DNA of 64,000 bases from Bacteroidales bacterium. GTDB taxonomy: Bacteria; Bacteroidota; Bacteroidia; Bacteroidales; CG2-30-32-10. The notes below the pieces were generated by a model. That model was not told the DNA's origin and did no database searches. It saw only the letters and a list, made by a program, of their open reading frames with translations. Positions within the stretch are counted from its first letter, which is position 1; each line of letters opens with the position of its first letter. A program made the position numbers and the translations under genes. Below, in pieces: positions 37,748 to 45,914 of this stretch. The DNA lies in contig DAOQAK010000001.1 of the NCBI GenBank assembly GCA_035353855.1, positions 1-64,000 on the forward strand. The letters run 5' to 3'.

Positions 37748-37842
37748 AGAGTGCAATTTTGCCAACGAATTATTATTATGTCGAAAAATTAAACTCCAAA
37801 GAAAAGAGTGTTTAATTAAAAAATAAATTCAAAAAAACAAAT

Positions 37843-38256
37843 ATGACAAACGAAGAAAGAATTATTGGCTATTATAGCGACCTTTGCAATGCACTTAACG
37901 ATAATGGTTATAAAAGGAAAGGAATTACAGATGGAAAACCATACGAATTAGACTTTCAAGTTGAATACTTACAACCTTCACTAACAATGATGTCTATAGC
38001 GCGTAATATAGATGCATATCAATTTCTCACTCAAAAAGAATTACTAAAAAGAGATATTTGTCATTTTTGCGGAGAAACCCCTATTGACGATTCGTACACT
38101 TTTACAGAACCAATAAACCATATTACTATTAATATATGCTATAATTGCCATCACAATAGAGGAGCCTCAAAAAAAACAAAAAATAAGGGTTGTATGCTTT
38201 TAATATTGATACCTATAATATTAATTGCTGCATCAATTTTTATATTCAATTTGTAA
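37843..38256 (+). CDS. zinc-ribbon-like membrane-anchored protein
   Basis: The 137-residue protein is not recognised. The first 65 residues are soluble. Residues 73-110 hold CHFCGE and CYNCHHN, two CxxC knuckles that could bind one zinc. A hydrophobic tail (about 116-136) is a single membrane anchor, so the bulk would face the cytoplasm. It opens an accessory cluster of five small genes that share low GC content and unknown function. Confidence 0.55.
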   Translation: MTNEERIIGYYSDLCNALNDNGYKRKGITDGKPYELDFQVEYLQPSLTMMSIARNIDAYQFLTQKELLKRDICHFCGETPIDDSYTFTEPINHITINICYNCHHNRGASKKTKNKGCMLLILIPIILIAASIFIFNL

Positions 38257-38422
38257 CAATCGCTTAATAGATATAAGTGCTAATTTTAAATAAGATTCAA
38301 ATGTAATTTGTATGGTAGATGGTCATAGTGCTATTAAACAAATTTAAAAAATAATAATTATGAACATCCTAGTATTATTGATGGTTTCAATTTATATAAA
38401 AAGTATTTTTATTTATTTAAAA

Positions 38423-38455
38423 TTTGCTTTATCCACTTTCTTATTTGTAATTTTG
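38423..38455 (+). promoter_or_regulatory. promoter upstream of the 58-residue gene
   Basis: TTTG at 38423-38426 is followed after 21 bases by TAATTTTG at 38448-38455, an exact TAnnTTTG match. Transcription would start about 15 bases before the small gene at 38480, so the accessory cluster may have an internal promoter. Confidence 0.5.
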
Positions 38456-38479
38456 TAACATCATTAAAAAAATAAAATT

Positions 38480-38656
38480 ATGACGAAAAGTGTAAGTAGC
38501 GAAGAAGTAGAAAGATTTTGCGCCGAATCAAGAATTACAGATATTTTAAGGAGGTCAAATGAACTTAACGCAAAAAATAAACTGACTTTAGAAGAAAAGG
38601 AAGAAAAAGAAAAACTTTATCAAGAATATGTAAAATTAGGAAAATTATTTGATTAA
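38480..38656 (+). CDS. small charged protein, 58 residues
   Basis: An ATG at 38480 opens a 58-codon frame ending at TAA 38654-38656. The product is very rich in Glu and Lys and strongly helical (LTLEEKEEKEKLYQEYVKL), with no membrane segment. A good promoter sits directly upstream, and the next gene begins 36 bases later. It may be a small binding or regulatory protein. Its reality rests on the promoter, spacing and codon use; no family is recognised. Confidence 0.5.
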   Translation: MTKSVSSEEVERFCAESRITDILRRSNELNAKNKLTLEEKEEKEKLYQEYVKLGKLFD

Positions 38657-38692
38657 TTATTTTTAAGTTTTCAACTACGTAAAATACACTAT

Positions 38693-39133
38693 ATGTTCAA
38701 TTTTAAAAAAAAGAATGAAATAAACCCAATAAATGAGGTTTTGAATGATTTGACAATTAATCAAAAAATGTCAGTCTTAAATTTATTATTAACTATTGCA
38801 ATTTGTGATGGAGACCAAGGAAATAATGGAAAAGAGATTTTTTTATTAAGTACTTATATTAATACATTAGCTATTAATAGTGAAAGGTGTACAGAATACT
38901 TTAAATCTGGAGGACAAGCAAGGATAATTAGTGACCTCAAACCATTAAGCCCAAATCAAAAAGAATTTTTAGTAATTGCAGCATATGAAATGATGTCTTG
39001 CGATGCAAAACCTAATGAAAAAGAAATTATAGTTACTACTAATATCTTTAAGCAAATAGGTATTAATGAAGATAATTTTATTGCAACAGTTCAAAAATCT
39101 AAAGAATTAGTGAAATTATTTTTTGGTAAATAA
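38693..39133 (+). CDS. TerB-like helical protein (tentative)
   Basis: This 146-residue protein is all-helical with the pattern of TerB-like domains. An early acidic IAICDGDQGNNGKE segment and a later AAYEMMSCDAKPNEKE segment resemble the paired acidic turns of that fold. It is cytoplasmic and lacks a signal. It lies in the accessory cluster after the 58-residue gene. The TerB link is suggested by pattern only, and tellurite resistance should not be inferred. Confidence 0.5.
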   Translation: MFNFKKKNEINPINEVLNDLTINQKMSVLNLLLTIAICDGDQGNNGKEIFLLSTYINTLAINSERCTEYFKSGGQARIISDLKPLSPNQKEFLVIAAYEMMSCDAKPNEKEIIVTTNIFKQIGINEDNFIATVQKSKELVKLFFGK

Positions 39134-39195
39134 TAATAAAAAGATGCAAGTTTATTTCATATACTTTTTGAATTATAATTTTAAAACTAAATAAT

Positions 39196-39615
39196 ATGTG
39201 GATATTAATAATTATTTTAATAGTTGTTTTTATAATTGGAAAATTCTTTTATGATAAAAACAAACAAGCTTCAAAAATCACAATGGAGGGTGGCATGAGG
39301 CATAAATATCGTGAATTAATAGAATTACTTATGAGTGGTGATTCACGTACAAAAATTTACCAAGAAACCTCTGATTCTATAACTCTTGGAATTTCTAACA
39401 TTGGAGGAAAAACTTTTTTTACTCTGACTCAGACATTTGGTAATATTACTATTCAATGGAAAGTAGACAGTCCTGTTTTCGGTAAACATAAAATGGAATG
39501 GACTTTTCACGAATATGAAAACCCAATAAAAATAGCTGAAATAATTTCAAATGATTCAGGGAAATATCAAAATAACATAATGACAGCAAATGGATTCACT
39601 GGTATAGATAAATAG
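39196..39615 (+). CDS. membrane-anchored protein of unknown function
   Basis: The 139-residue protein starts with one N-terminal membrane helix (about 2-19) and a lysine-rich inner side, so the rest may face the cytoplasm. The soluble part is strand-rich (SITLGISNIGGKTFFTLTQTFGNITIQWKV is one long sheet-forming region, residues about 61-90). No domain is recognised. It is followed after three bases by the next gene, which points to co-transcription. Confidence 0.5.
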   Translation: MWILIIILIVVFIIGKFFYDKNKQASKITMEGGMRHKYRELIELLMSGDSRTKIYQETSDSITLGISNIGGKTFFTLTQTFGNITIQWKVDSPVFGKHKMEWTFHEYENPIKIAEIISNDSGKYQNNIMTANGFTGIDK

Positions 39616-39618
39616 AAC

Positions 39619-40182
39619 ATGGAAGATCAAAGAATGTTACCAAATGATAAAGAATGGGAATGTATAATGATTGCTAATGAACATAAAGCAGTAATTAAAA
39701 GACAATTCATATCAATGGTAAATGAATTAGAGGAAGAAAATTTAAGAAAACGCAAATTGATTTCAAATGAATTTCAAGAAGAAATTATTTCGGATAGCAA
39801 ATTGATTTCAGATGAACTTTATGTGGAACTATTAAAGGGCAGAATAAAAAAGATTGAAACAAATTATAAAAAAGAAGATTATTTAGTTTCATCAAACAAA
39901 ACTTTTACTCAACTATGGTCAGACTATGGTATGCAATATTTCTCTATAAAGGCTATCAAGCTTTGGGTAAATGAATTACGTTCAAAGGAAGAATGTATTC
40001 AAAAATGGGTTAATATTCTTTATCCTGTTCCAATTGATATAAAAAAAATTCTTCTTGATATTTCTATTAGACAAAGTAATAATAGAAGGGAGGGATTAAA
40101 ACAGGGTATTCGTATTAATACAGGTTGGCCTAGTGATTGTTTATCATCTGAAATTGATAAAAGATATGGTAAATATTGTTAA
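39619..40182 (+). CDS. helical protein of unknown function
   Basis: This 187-residue cytoplasmic protein begins three bases after its neighbour's stop. Residues 20-80 contain imperfect repeats of KRKLISNEFQEE and DSKLISDELYVE, which look like a duplicated helical unit. The centre has WSDYGMQYFSIKAIKLWVNELRSKEE, split as two amphipathic helices. There is no signal or membrane segment. It is the last gene of the accessory cluster. Confidence 0.5.
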   Translation: MEDQRMLPNDKEWECIMIANEHKAVIKRQFISMVNELEEENLRKRKLISNEFQEEIISDSKLISDELYVELLKGRIKKIETNYKKEDYLVSSNKTFTQLWSDYGMQYFSIKAIKLWVNELRSKEECIQKWVNILYPVPIDIKKILLDISIRQSNNRREGLKQGIRINTGWPSDCLSSEIDKRYGKYC

Positions 40183-40356
40183 ACCCAATCGCACATTTGC
40201 ATGCACATTTACAGCTTTTATTTTAAAGGCAGAAAGTGTTTAACTGCAAAAAAAGATTTCATTTCCCACCCCACCACCTGTAGCGACATATTCTCGGCAG
40301 AAAAAATCCTTCTCAGTTCTCGCTCGTTTAGCAAAGCGTAACGAGTGCTAAAAAAA

Positions 40357-40474
40357 TATACTTCGACTGAATGAGTTTGCGAAAATTCCAAAACTCATTC
40401 GCTCAGTATAACTGAATCTAAACATCTTTGCTTCCGATAGCAATCGGAATGCAAATTTGTAAAGATTCAGTATA
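40357..40474 (+). repeat. diverged double-hairpin element, copy D
   Basis: This 118-base element has the same outline as copies A-C: TATAC start, GTATAAC between hairpins, TCTAAACA after the second stem's left arm, TTTGC/GCAAA inner pairing, GTATA end. Its second stem is ACTGAATCT/AGATTCAGT, still perfectly paired although three consecutive pairs differ from copies A-C. Hairpin 1 pairs GAATGAGTTT with AAACTCATTC. Confidence 0.75.
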
Positions 40475-40540
40475 AAATTCTTTATTCAGAATAAATTTAT
40501 ATTTATTGTTTAACTTGCGGATGAAATTGGTATAATTAGC

Positions 40541-40689
40541 AACGCCATTTATGGCGTTGAAAAAAAAGAACAAGAAATCTGACTTTAGTCAAAACATATA
40601 TGGATTTGATATTGTTAAACTTTAATTCTTGGTTTGGGCTAAAGCCCATTTCTTTTCGTTGTATTTTGAGCACGACATAAATGTCGTGC
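40541..40689. repeat. cluster of three perfect palindromes
   Basis: AACGCCAT/ATGGCGTT lies at 40541-40558, TGGGC-TAAA-GCCCA at 40635-40648, and GCACGACAT/ATGTCGTGC at 40670-40689. The stems differ, while the centres are ATTTAT, TAAA and ATAAAT. They are too far from a stop codon to be simple terminators. Confidence 0.65.
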
Positions 40690-40936
40690 CTAATGATGTT
40701 CGTATTATAAAAATAGAACAACTGCGTAACATGAAATATTAATTGTAACCCATTTAAAAAAATATAAAAAATGAATTCAAACTTTTTTGACACCAACAGT
40801 TACTTTCCCATTTCTCGCACGTTTAGCAAAGCGTAACGAGTGCTAAAAAGTTTAAAATACTTCACTCAAGCTTGAGGCTTCAAACTTTTATTGAAAGAAA
40901 ATAATCCTACTTTTGTAAAAACAATTTTTCAAAACT

Positions 40937-42790
40937 GTGTTGCAAGCTGATCTGTTACTTATTACTCCGCCATTTGTTCAGTTGAATACGCCCTACCCTG
41001 CAACCACAGGACTTAAAGGCTTTCTGCAGGAACAAGGTTACAACGTAGCTCAGCTCGACCTCAGCATTGCTTGTATTTTGGAATTACTTTCAGCAGAAGG
41101 TTTGAGAACAATATTTGATTTTGCGAAAAATAAAAAATGCTCTGCCAATGCAAAAAAAATTCTTCAATCGAAAGATGAGTACATCAGGTATATTGATGCC
41201 GTGGTGCATTTCCTGCAAGGCAAAGACAACACATTTGCATATTCCATCAACAACGGGGTGCTGCCCGAAGCCAAGCGTTTCAACATACAACAGGATCTGG
41301 AATGGCATTTCGGAACCGATGGTGTTCACGATAAAGCGAAATTCTTAGCCACATTATTCATTGAAGACATTGGCGATTTTATTACCGAATGTGTTGACAG
41401 TCGTTTTGGATTTAGTCGGTATGCCGAGCAAATCGGGTTGAACGCGATCAGCTTTCAAACAATTTTGGATGAACTAAAAATCGATACACCCATTACCAAA
41501 ATGATGTGTGATATTTTAGATAAGTCGATAAAAAAACATCATCCAAAAATTATCGGCATTACCATTCCCTTTCCCGGAAACCTTTTAATGGCGCTGAAAT
41601 CGGCAGAGTATATCAAACAAAATTATCCGAATATTTCAATCGTGATTGGCGGCGGATTTGTAAATACCGAATTGCGACAACTTGATGAATCAAGACTTTT
41701 TAATTTGGTTGATTATGTTTGCTTAGATGACGGAGAACTCAGCCTTCTAAAATTATTGGATTATATAATAAAAGGTGAAGAAAAGTTAGTGCGGACTTTT
41801 AAATTGGAGAAAGGCAAAGTTTCTTATATCAACAATGCTGATGAAAAAGATCTTGCACATGAATATTGCGGAACTCCCGATTATGAAGGCTTGCCGCTGA
41901 ATGATTACATTTCGGTTTGCGAAACCACCAACCCGATGCATAATTTATGGACCAATGGAAGATGGAATAAAATGACATTGGCACATGGCTGTTACTGGCA
42001 TCGCTGTGCGTTTTGCGACATTTCGTTGGATTACATAAAGCGCTACAGCAGCGCAGAAGCAACTGTACTATGCGACCGTATAGAAGCAATCATAAAACAA
42101 ACCGGTCAACGCGGATTTCATTTTACGGATGAAGCCGCACCTCCGACAGTATTGAAAAAATTAGCAGAAGAAATTATTCATCGCAAACTATGCATTACAT
42201 GGTGGACAAATATCCGTTTTGAAAAATCATTCACTTTTGAATTATGTGAACTATTAGCAGAATCGGGATGTGTAGCCGTATCGGGCGGACTGGAAGTTGC
42301 CTCCGATCGTTTGTTGGAGAAAATGGAAAAAGGTGTGACTCTTGAACAGGTAGCAAAAGTTACGGCTGCTTTCCGTAATTCAGGCATCATGATTCACGCC
42401 TACCTGATGTATGGTTTCCCGACTCAAACCGCACAGGAAACAATAGATGCATTGGAAATTGTTCGTCAGATGTTCCAGCAAAAACTTTTGCAAAGCGCCT
42501 TCTGGCATCGCTTTTCCATGACGGTTCACAGTCCCGTTGGCATGGATCCTGCAAAATACGGTGTAGAGCGCATACATCATTCTAAAAATTCTTTCACTCA
42601 AAATGGTTGCGAGCATATTGACAAATCAGGTTGCGATCACGAGAAGTTCAGCAAGGGCTTAACCAAAGCTTTATATAATTTTATTCACGATAACGGTATC
42701 GATTTTAAATTACAGGATTGGTTTGATTTTAAAATTCCCAACACCAAGATCCCACCGAATTATATTGCAAAGTTTCTTAGAAAAAAGTAA
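40937..42790 (+). CDS. B12-binding domain radical SAM protein
   Basis: The 617-residue protein starts at GTG 40937 (or TTG 40940); no ATG fits. The N-terminal region (about 1-290) contains a cobalamin-binding-like Rossmann fold, with GITIPFPGNLLMALKSAEYIK and VIGGGFVNTEL. The radical SAM core has Cys352, Cys357 and Cys360 in GCYWHRCAFCDIS, a Cx4Cx2C form seen in this class. GGLEVASDRLLEKMEKGVT and YLMYGFPTQTAQET are typical later motifs. Substrate is unknown; methyl transfer or RiPP maturation are options. No precursor peptide is seen beside it. Confidence 0.85.
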   Translation: MLQADLLLITPPFVQLNTPYPATTGLKGFLQEQGYNVAQLDLSIACILELLSAEGLRTIFDFAKNKKCSANAKKILQSKDEYIRYIDAVVHFLQGKDNTFAYSINNGVLPEAKRFNIQQDLEWHFGTDGVHDKAKFLATLFIEDIGDFITECVDSRFGFSRYAEQIGLNAISFQTILDELKIDTPITKMMCDILDKSIKKHHPKIIGITIPFPGNLLMALKSAEYIKQNYPNISIVIGGGFVNTELRQLDESRLFNLVDYVCLDDGELSLLKLLDYIIKGEEKLVRTFKLEKGKVSYINNADEKDLAHEYCGTPDYEGLPLNDYISVCETTNPMHNLWTNGRWNKMTLAHGCYWHRCAFCDISLDYIKRYSSAEATVLCDRIEAIIKQTGQRGFHFTDEAAPPTVLKKLAEEIIHRKLCITWWTNIRFEKSFTFELCELLAESGCVAVSGGLEVASDRLLEKMEKGVTLEQVAKVTAAFRNSGIMIHAYLMYGFPTQTAQETIDALEIVRQMFQQKLLQSAFWHRFSMTVHSPVGMDPAKYGVERIHHSKNSFTQNGCEHIDKSGCDHEKFSKGLTKALYNFIHDNGIDFKLQDWFDFKIPNTKIPPNYIAKFLRKK

Positions 42791-42899
42791 ATACACTTTT
42801 CCTACATGAATAGAAATAATTACTTACTGAGGTTACGCAGAAAAATAATATTTTACATAAATTCGCAAGGATAGGTAATATATTCATTGATTTTTATTC

Positions 42900-43106
42900 C
42901 AATCCTGTAGGGATTACAGCTTGGTAAAAAAAATAATTATAACATAATAAAAGTGCCGTAGGTACTATCCTTTAACCAAAATTCAAATTTAAGATTTGGC
43001 TATAGTTTAGAAATTAAGATTTGAAGTTTAAATATAAGGATAGTGCTTACAGCACATCATGTTGTTGCTATGTTGGGTTTTACCAAGCGATTATGCCTAC
43101 GGCATA
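42900..43106. repeat. two paired-hairpin elements in opposite orientation (42791-43396 gap)
   Basis: The plus element has GTGC-TTACA-GCAC (43043-43055), the spacer TTACCAAGC (43080-43088) and TATGCC-TAC-GGCATA (43092-43106). The minus element has AATCC-TGTAG-GGATT (42901-42915), the inverted spacer GCTTGGTAA and GTGCC-GTA-GGTAC (42953-42965). They belong with elements at 63.2 and 63.5 kb. No gene is seen in this 606-base gap. Confidence 0.7.
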
Positions 43107-43396
43107 TAAATTTTTCTTTACATTAAATTTATCCCAAATTCACTTTAACCCAAATTATTCTATAGAGGAAAATGTCGATAAAAAATAATTCATAAATCTT
43201 CGGTATTCCTTTATTGTTATATATTCCGGGAGATTTTTCTCGAAAATATTTCTATTACGTAATTTGAGTTAAGTTGAGTTTCAAAAATTCAAAGGTGGTT
43301 TCGACTTCGCTCAACCACCTTTTCTATAAAATTTAATAAAATGATAAACAGGCATTGAGCACAGTCGAAACGCCCTAAAGAAAAATAGTTAAATCT

Positions 43397-44635
43397 TTAT
43401 TTATCCACACTTCGCGTATCCAGCGCATCGCGTAAACCATTGCCAATAATCATAAATGCAAGCACCATCAGCATGATTGCAATTCCGGGAAGTATTGCAA
43501 GGTGAGCAGAATTTAAAATAATATATGCATAGTGTTCTTTTATCATTGTACCCCACGAAGGCATGGGCGGCTGTACTCCTATTCCTAAAAAACTTAATCC
43601 GGCTTCCATTAAAATAGATGCAGAAAAATTTGCTGCTGAAATTACAATCACCGGACCCATTACATTTGGAAGAATGTGTCGGAAAATAATTCGAGAATTA
43701 CGATAACCTAATGCACGTCCCGCTTCCACGAATTCTTTTTCGCGTATGCTAAAAATTTGTCCGCGTACCACACGAGCCACATCAACCCACATTGTTAAAC
43801 CTACAGCAATAAACACCTGCCAGAAACCTTTTCCTAAAGCAAAGGTAATTGCGATAACCAGCAGCAATGTAGGAATTGACCAAACTACATTTATAAGCCA
43901 CACTATCAAATTATCAATCCATCCCCTGAAAAAGCCTGCCAGTGCGCCAAGAAAAATTCCAACTATTAAAGAAATAATTACAGATATAAATCCAACAGAT
44001 AATGAAACCCGCGTTCCTATTATCAACTGGCTTAACACATCACGGCCAAATTTATCGGTACCGAATAAAAATGTTTTATCTATAATATTTTTGTTTATAA
44101 TTTCTTTCTGCAAATCAGAAATTTTTTCTTCGTGCAAAACCCCGTCAATAGTGATGAATTTTATTTTATCGTTTTGTATCAGAATTTGTTTTTCATCCGA
44201 TAAAGAATAAATCACATCGGCAATATTAAAACTGCGAAAGGTTCCATCGTTAGGAGTATCGCCGGAATAATCTTCGGTGATAATATTTGCTCCTTCAAAA
44301 TGCCATGAGTACAAAGGATAATAAACATAATCGCTTTCTTTTCCATAAAGCATCGTATTGAAAAAATTCGTTTTATTTTCAATTTGATTTTTCTCTACCT
44401 TGAGCATTGGAATGGTGAAGCCCGGGTTCTTTGCTGCAATTTCAATATGCTGAGCATTGGCAAAGGGCGTAGAATCGGGTGTGATAAGATATCCGGCAAT
44501 GGCAATAATAACAGCAAACATCACAAGACAAAACATGAACATGGAAAGTTTATCCTTCCTGAATTTCCTGAAAGCTATGGCAGACAAGGAACCTATACCA
44601 TCATAATTCTTTTTCCTGTAAAAATTAATCTTCAT
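43397..44635 (-). CDS. DppC/OppC-type ABC transporter permease
   Basis: The 412-residue inner-membrane protein is a peptide/nickel-type permease. After helix 1 (about 32-52) comes an unusually long insert of roughly 130 residues. The gate region begins at FLFGTDKFGRDVLSQLIIGTR (two overlapping parts). The permease core has five helices and the EAA loop in EAGRALGYRNSRIIFRHILPN, and GLSFLGIGVQPPMPSWG follows. ATG 44635 is preferred to TTG 44638. No ATPase, DppB or binding protein is adjacent, so partners must be elsewhere. Confidence 0.88.
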   Translation of the reverse strand: MKINFYRKKNYDGIGSLSAIAFRKFRKDKLSMFMFCLVMFAVIIAIAGYLITPDSTPFANAQHIEIAAKNPGFTIPMLKVEKNQIENKTNFFNTMLYGKESDYVYYPLYSWHFEGANIITEDYSGDTPNDGTFRSFNIADVIYSLSDEKQILIQNDKIKFITIDGVLHEEKISDLQKEIINKNIIDKTFLFGTDKFGRDVLSQLIIGTRVSLSVGFISVIISLIVGIFLGALAGFFRGWIDNLIVWLINVVWSIPTLLLVIAITFALGKGFWQVFIAVGLTMWVDVARVVRGQIFSIREKEFVEAGRALGYRNSRIIFRHILPNVMGPVIVISAANFSASILMEAGLSFLGIGVQPPMPSWGTMIKEHYAYIILNSAHLAILPGIAIMLMVLAFMIIGNGLRDALDTRSVDK

Positions 44636-44672
44636 CAATTATTTAATTCCGAATTTCAAAATTCGATTTTAT

Positions 44673-45914
44673 CTATCTCCTCCAATTATCAACTGCTAAA
44701 TACCAACCATCCTTATATGCAGGGGAACGGGAAAGGCTGTAATCATTATCGGTAAAAGGATTCGTAACTTTTGTAAAATTAAATGAAATGGAAAGCATGT
44801 TCCTGTCTTCACCATAGGTCCATGTTTCAATATCTTTATTTTTGTATACAATATTTGGTATGCCGTACACAATGTATATTATTCCTCTGTCGGTTTTCCA
44901 TCCTTCAAGATACGAAGTAAATAATCGGTTAGCATCCTGCACACGATTGTAATACGACTTTATCATTTCTTTTGCCCTGTCAGGATTACCTGCCAGTTCC
45001 AGCCAAAAATCTTCTACTGCTTCCTTTTTATTTTTCTTTAATACCAGATCATCGTATTCATTTTTCCCTGTAAGATAACGCAATGACAACAACATTTGTT
45101 CTGCAGTTGTTATTTTTGGGTAACCATCATAAAATCTGAAAATCGTGAAACCTTCAGTTTGAGAGGTATCGGAACGATAATTATAAAAGCCTTTATATAA
45201 AAATTTTAAAGCAGGAGTAATTCCGTTGGTTACAGGAATTGAATATAAACTATCGGGCGCATACTGGAATGTTTTCTGTACAGGAAATGAAAATGGCGGA
45301 GCTGCAATAGGAAAAATCCTATCATAATAACCCACAAATAATTTCTGAATATTTTTATTATTACAAAGTAATTTATATTCTGAAACAGTATCGGGAGTAT
45401 TTGTAAATGCGGGCAGGCTATCACTGTCGAGTAAAAGAAAATTCTGTGCTGAATTCGGATCGGATTTATTGATATCAATAAAAATATCAACGGACGTGTT
45501 TTTATTCAAATCATTGAAAGAAAATTTTACCAGGTAATTTTTTCCTGAAACAGCCTTCACATCAATAGAGCCGGTAATATTTTTCTTTATTTCTTTTTCA
45601 TTATCTGAAAAAATAAATGTACTGCTATCGCGAATAACTTTCATATCGTTAGTTTCATACAGTTCTGTATGTATGGAATATTTTGCAGAAAAATTATTTT
45701 CTTTGATTTCCTTTACATATAAAAGGTTTCCCGAATTGAAACGATAAAAAATTCTTGATATCGAATCATTGAGATGATATACTGTATGACCAGGAATGAA
45801 TGAAATCATATCCCTTTCGTATAAATAAGAAATATCAGTATTGGTAACCTTGCCGGTTCGACATGAAATTAATATGATCAGAAAAAATAATGATATGTAT
45901 AATACTTTTTTCAT
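44673..45914 (-). CDS. GWxTD-domain lipoprotein
   Basis: The 413-residue protein has a lipoprotein signal with LISC at residues 15-18. The C-terminal third contains the GWxTD signature (EGWKTDRGIIYIVYGIPN), found in Bacteroidota and Acidobacteriota. The middle is a strand-rich region of unknown fold. The start codon overlaps the rmuC stop as ATGA. The function of GWxTD proteins is unknown; an envelope role is likely. Confidence 0.85.
   Translation of the reverse strand: MKKVLYISLFFLIILISCRTGKVTNTDISYLYERDMISFIPGHTVYHLNDSISRIFYRFNSGNLLYVKEIKENNFSAKYSIHTELYETNDMKVIRDSSTFIFSDNEKEIKKNITGSIDVKAVSGKNYLVKFSFNDLNKNTSVDIFIDINKSDPNSAQNFLLLDSDSLPAFTNTPDTVSEYKLLCNNKNIQKLFVGYYDRIFPIAAPPFSFPVQKTFQYAPDSLYSIPVTNGITPALKFLYKGFYNYRSDTSQTEGFTIFRFYDGYPKITTAEQMLLSLRYLTGKNEYDDLVLKKNKKEAVEDFWLELAGNPDRAKEMIKSYYNRVQDANRLFTSYLEGWKTDRGIIYIVYGIPNIVYKNKDIETWTYGEDRNMLSISFNFTKVTNPFTDNDYSLSRSPAYKDGWYLAVDNWRR

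Larger units (their letters stand above)
40317..40849 (+). repeat. direct repeat pair, 38-40 bp, enclosing other repeats
   Basis: Near-identical segments at 40317-40356 and 40812-40849 share CGTTTAGCAAAGCG and TAACGAGTGCTAAAAA. Between them lie a diverged double-hairpin element and three perfect palindromes. The 754-base gap 40183-40936 has no gene. The direct repeats could be the ends of a small inserted unit. Confidence 0.6.

Noticed and set aside
37624..37815. 63-residue frame with a proline-rich middle
   Set aside because: It runs through a perfect 11-base inverted repeat, has a non-ATG start, and no coding pattern outside the repeat.
38360..38458. 32-residue hydrophobic frame with ATG
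   Set aside because: It overlaps a good TTTG-N21-TAATTTTG promoter for the following gene, and AT-rich DNA gives such frames by chance.
38693..39133. Tellurite resistance function
   Set aside because: Only a loose TerB-like pattern is visible and no other ter gene is present.
40536..40796. 86-residue minus-strand frame
   Set aside because: It is made of palindromes in the 40.5-kb repeat cluster and has no recognisable domain.
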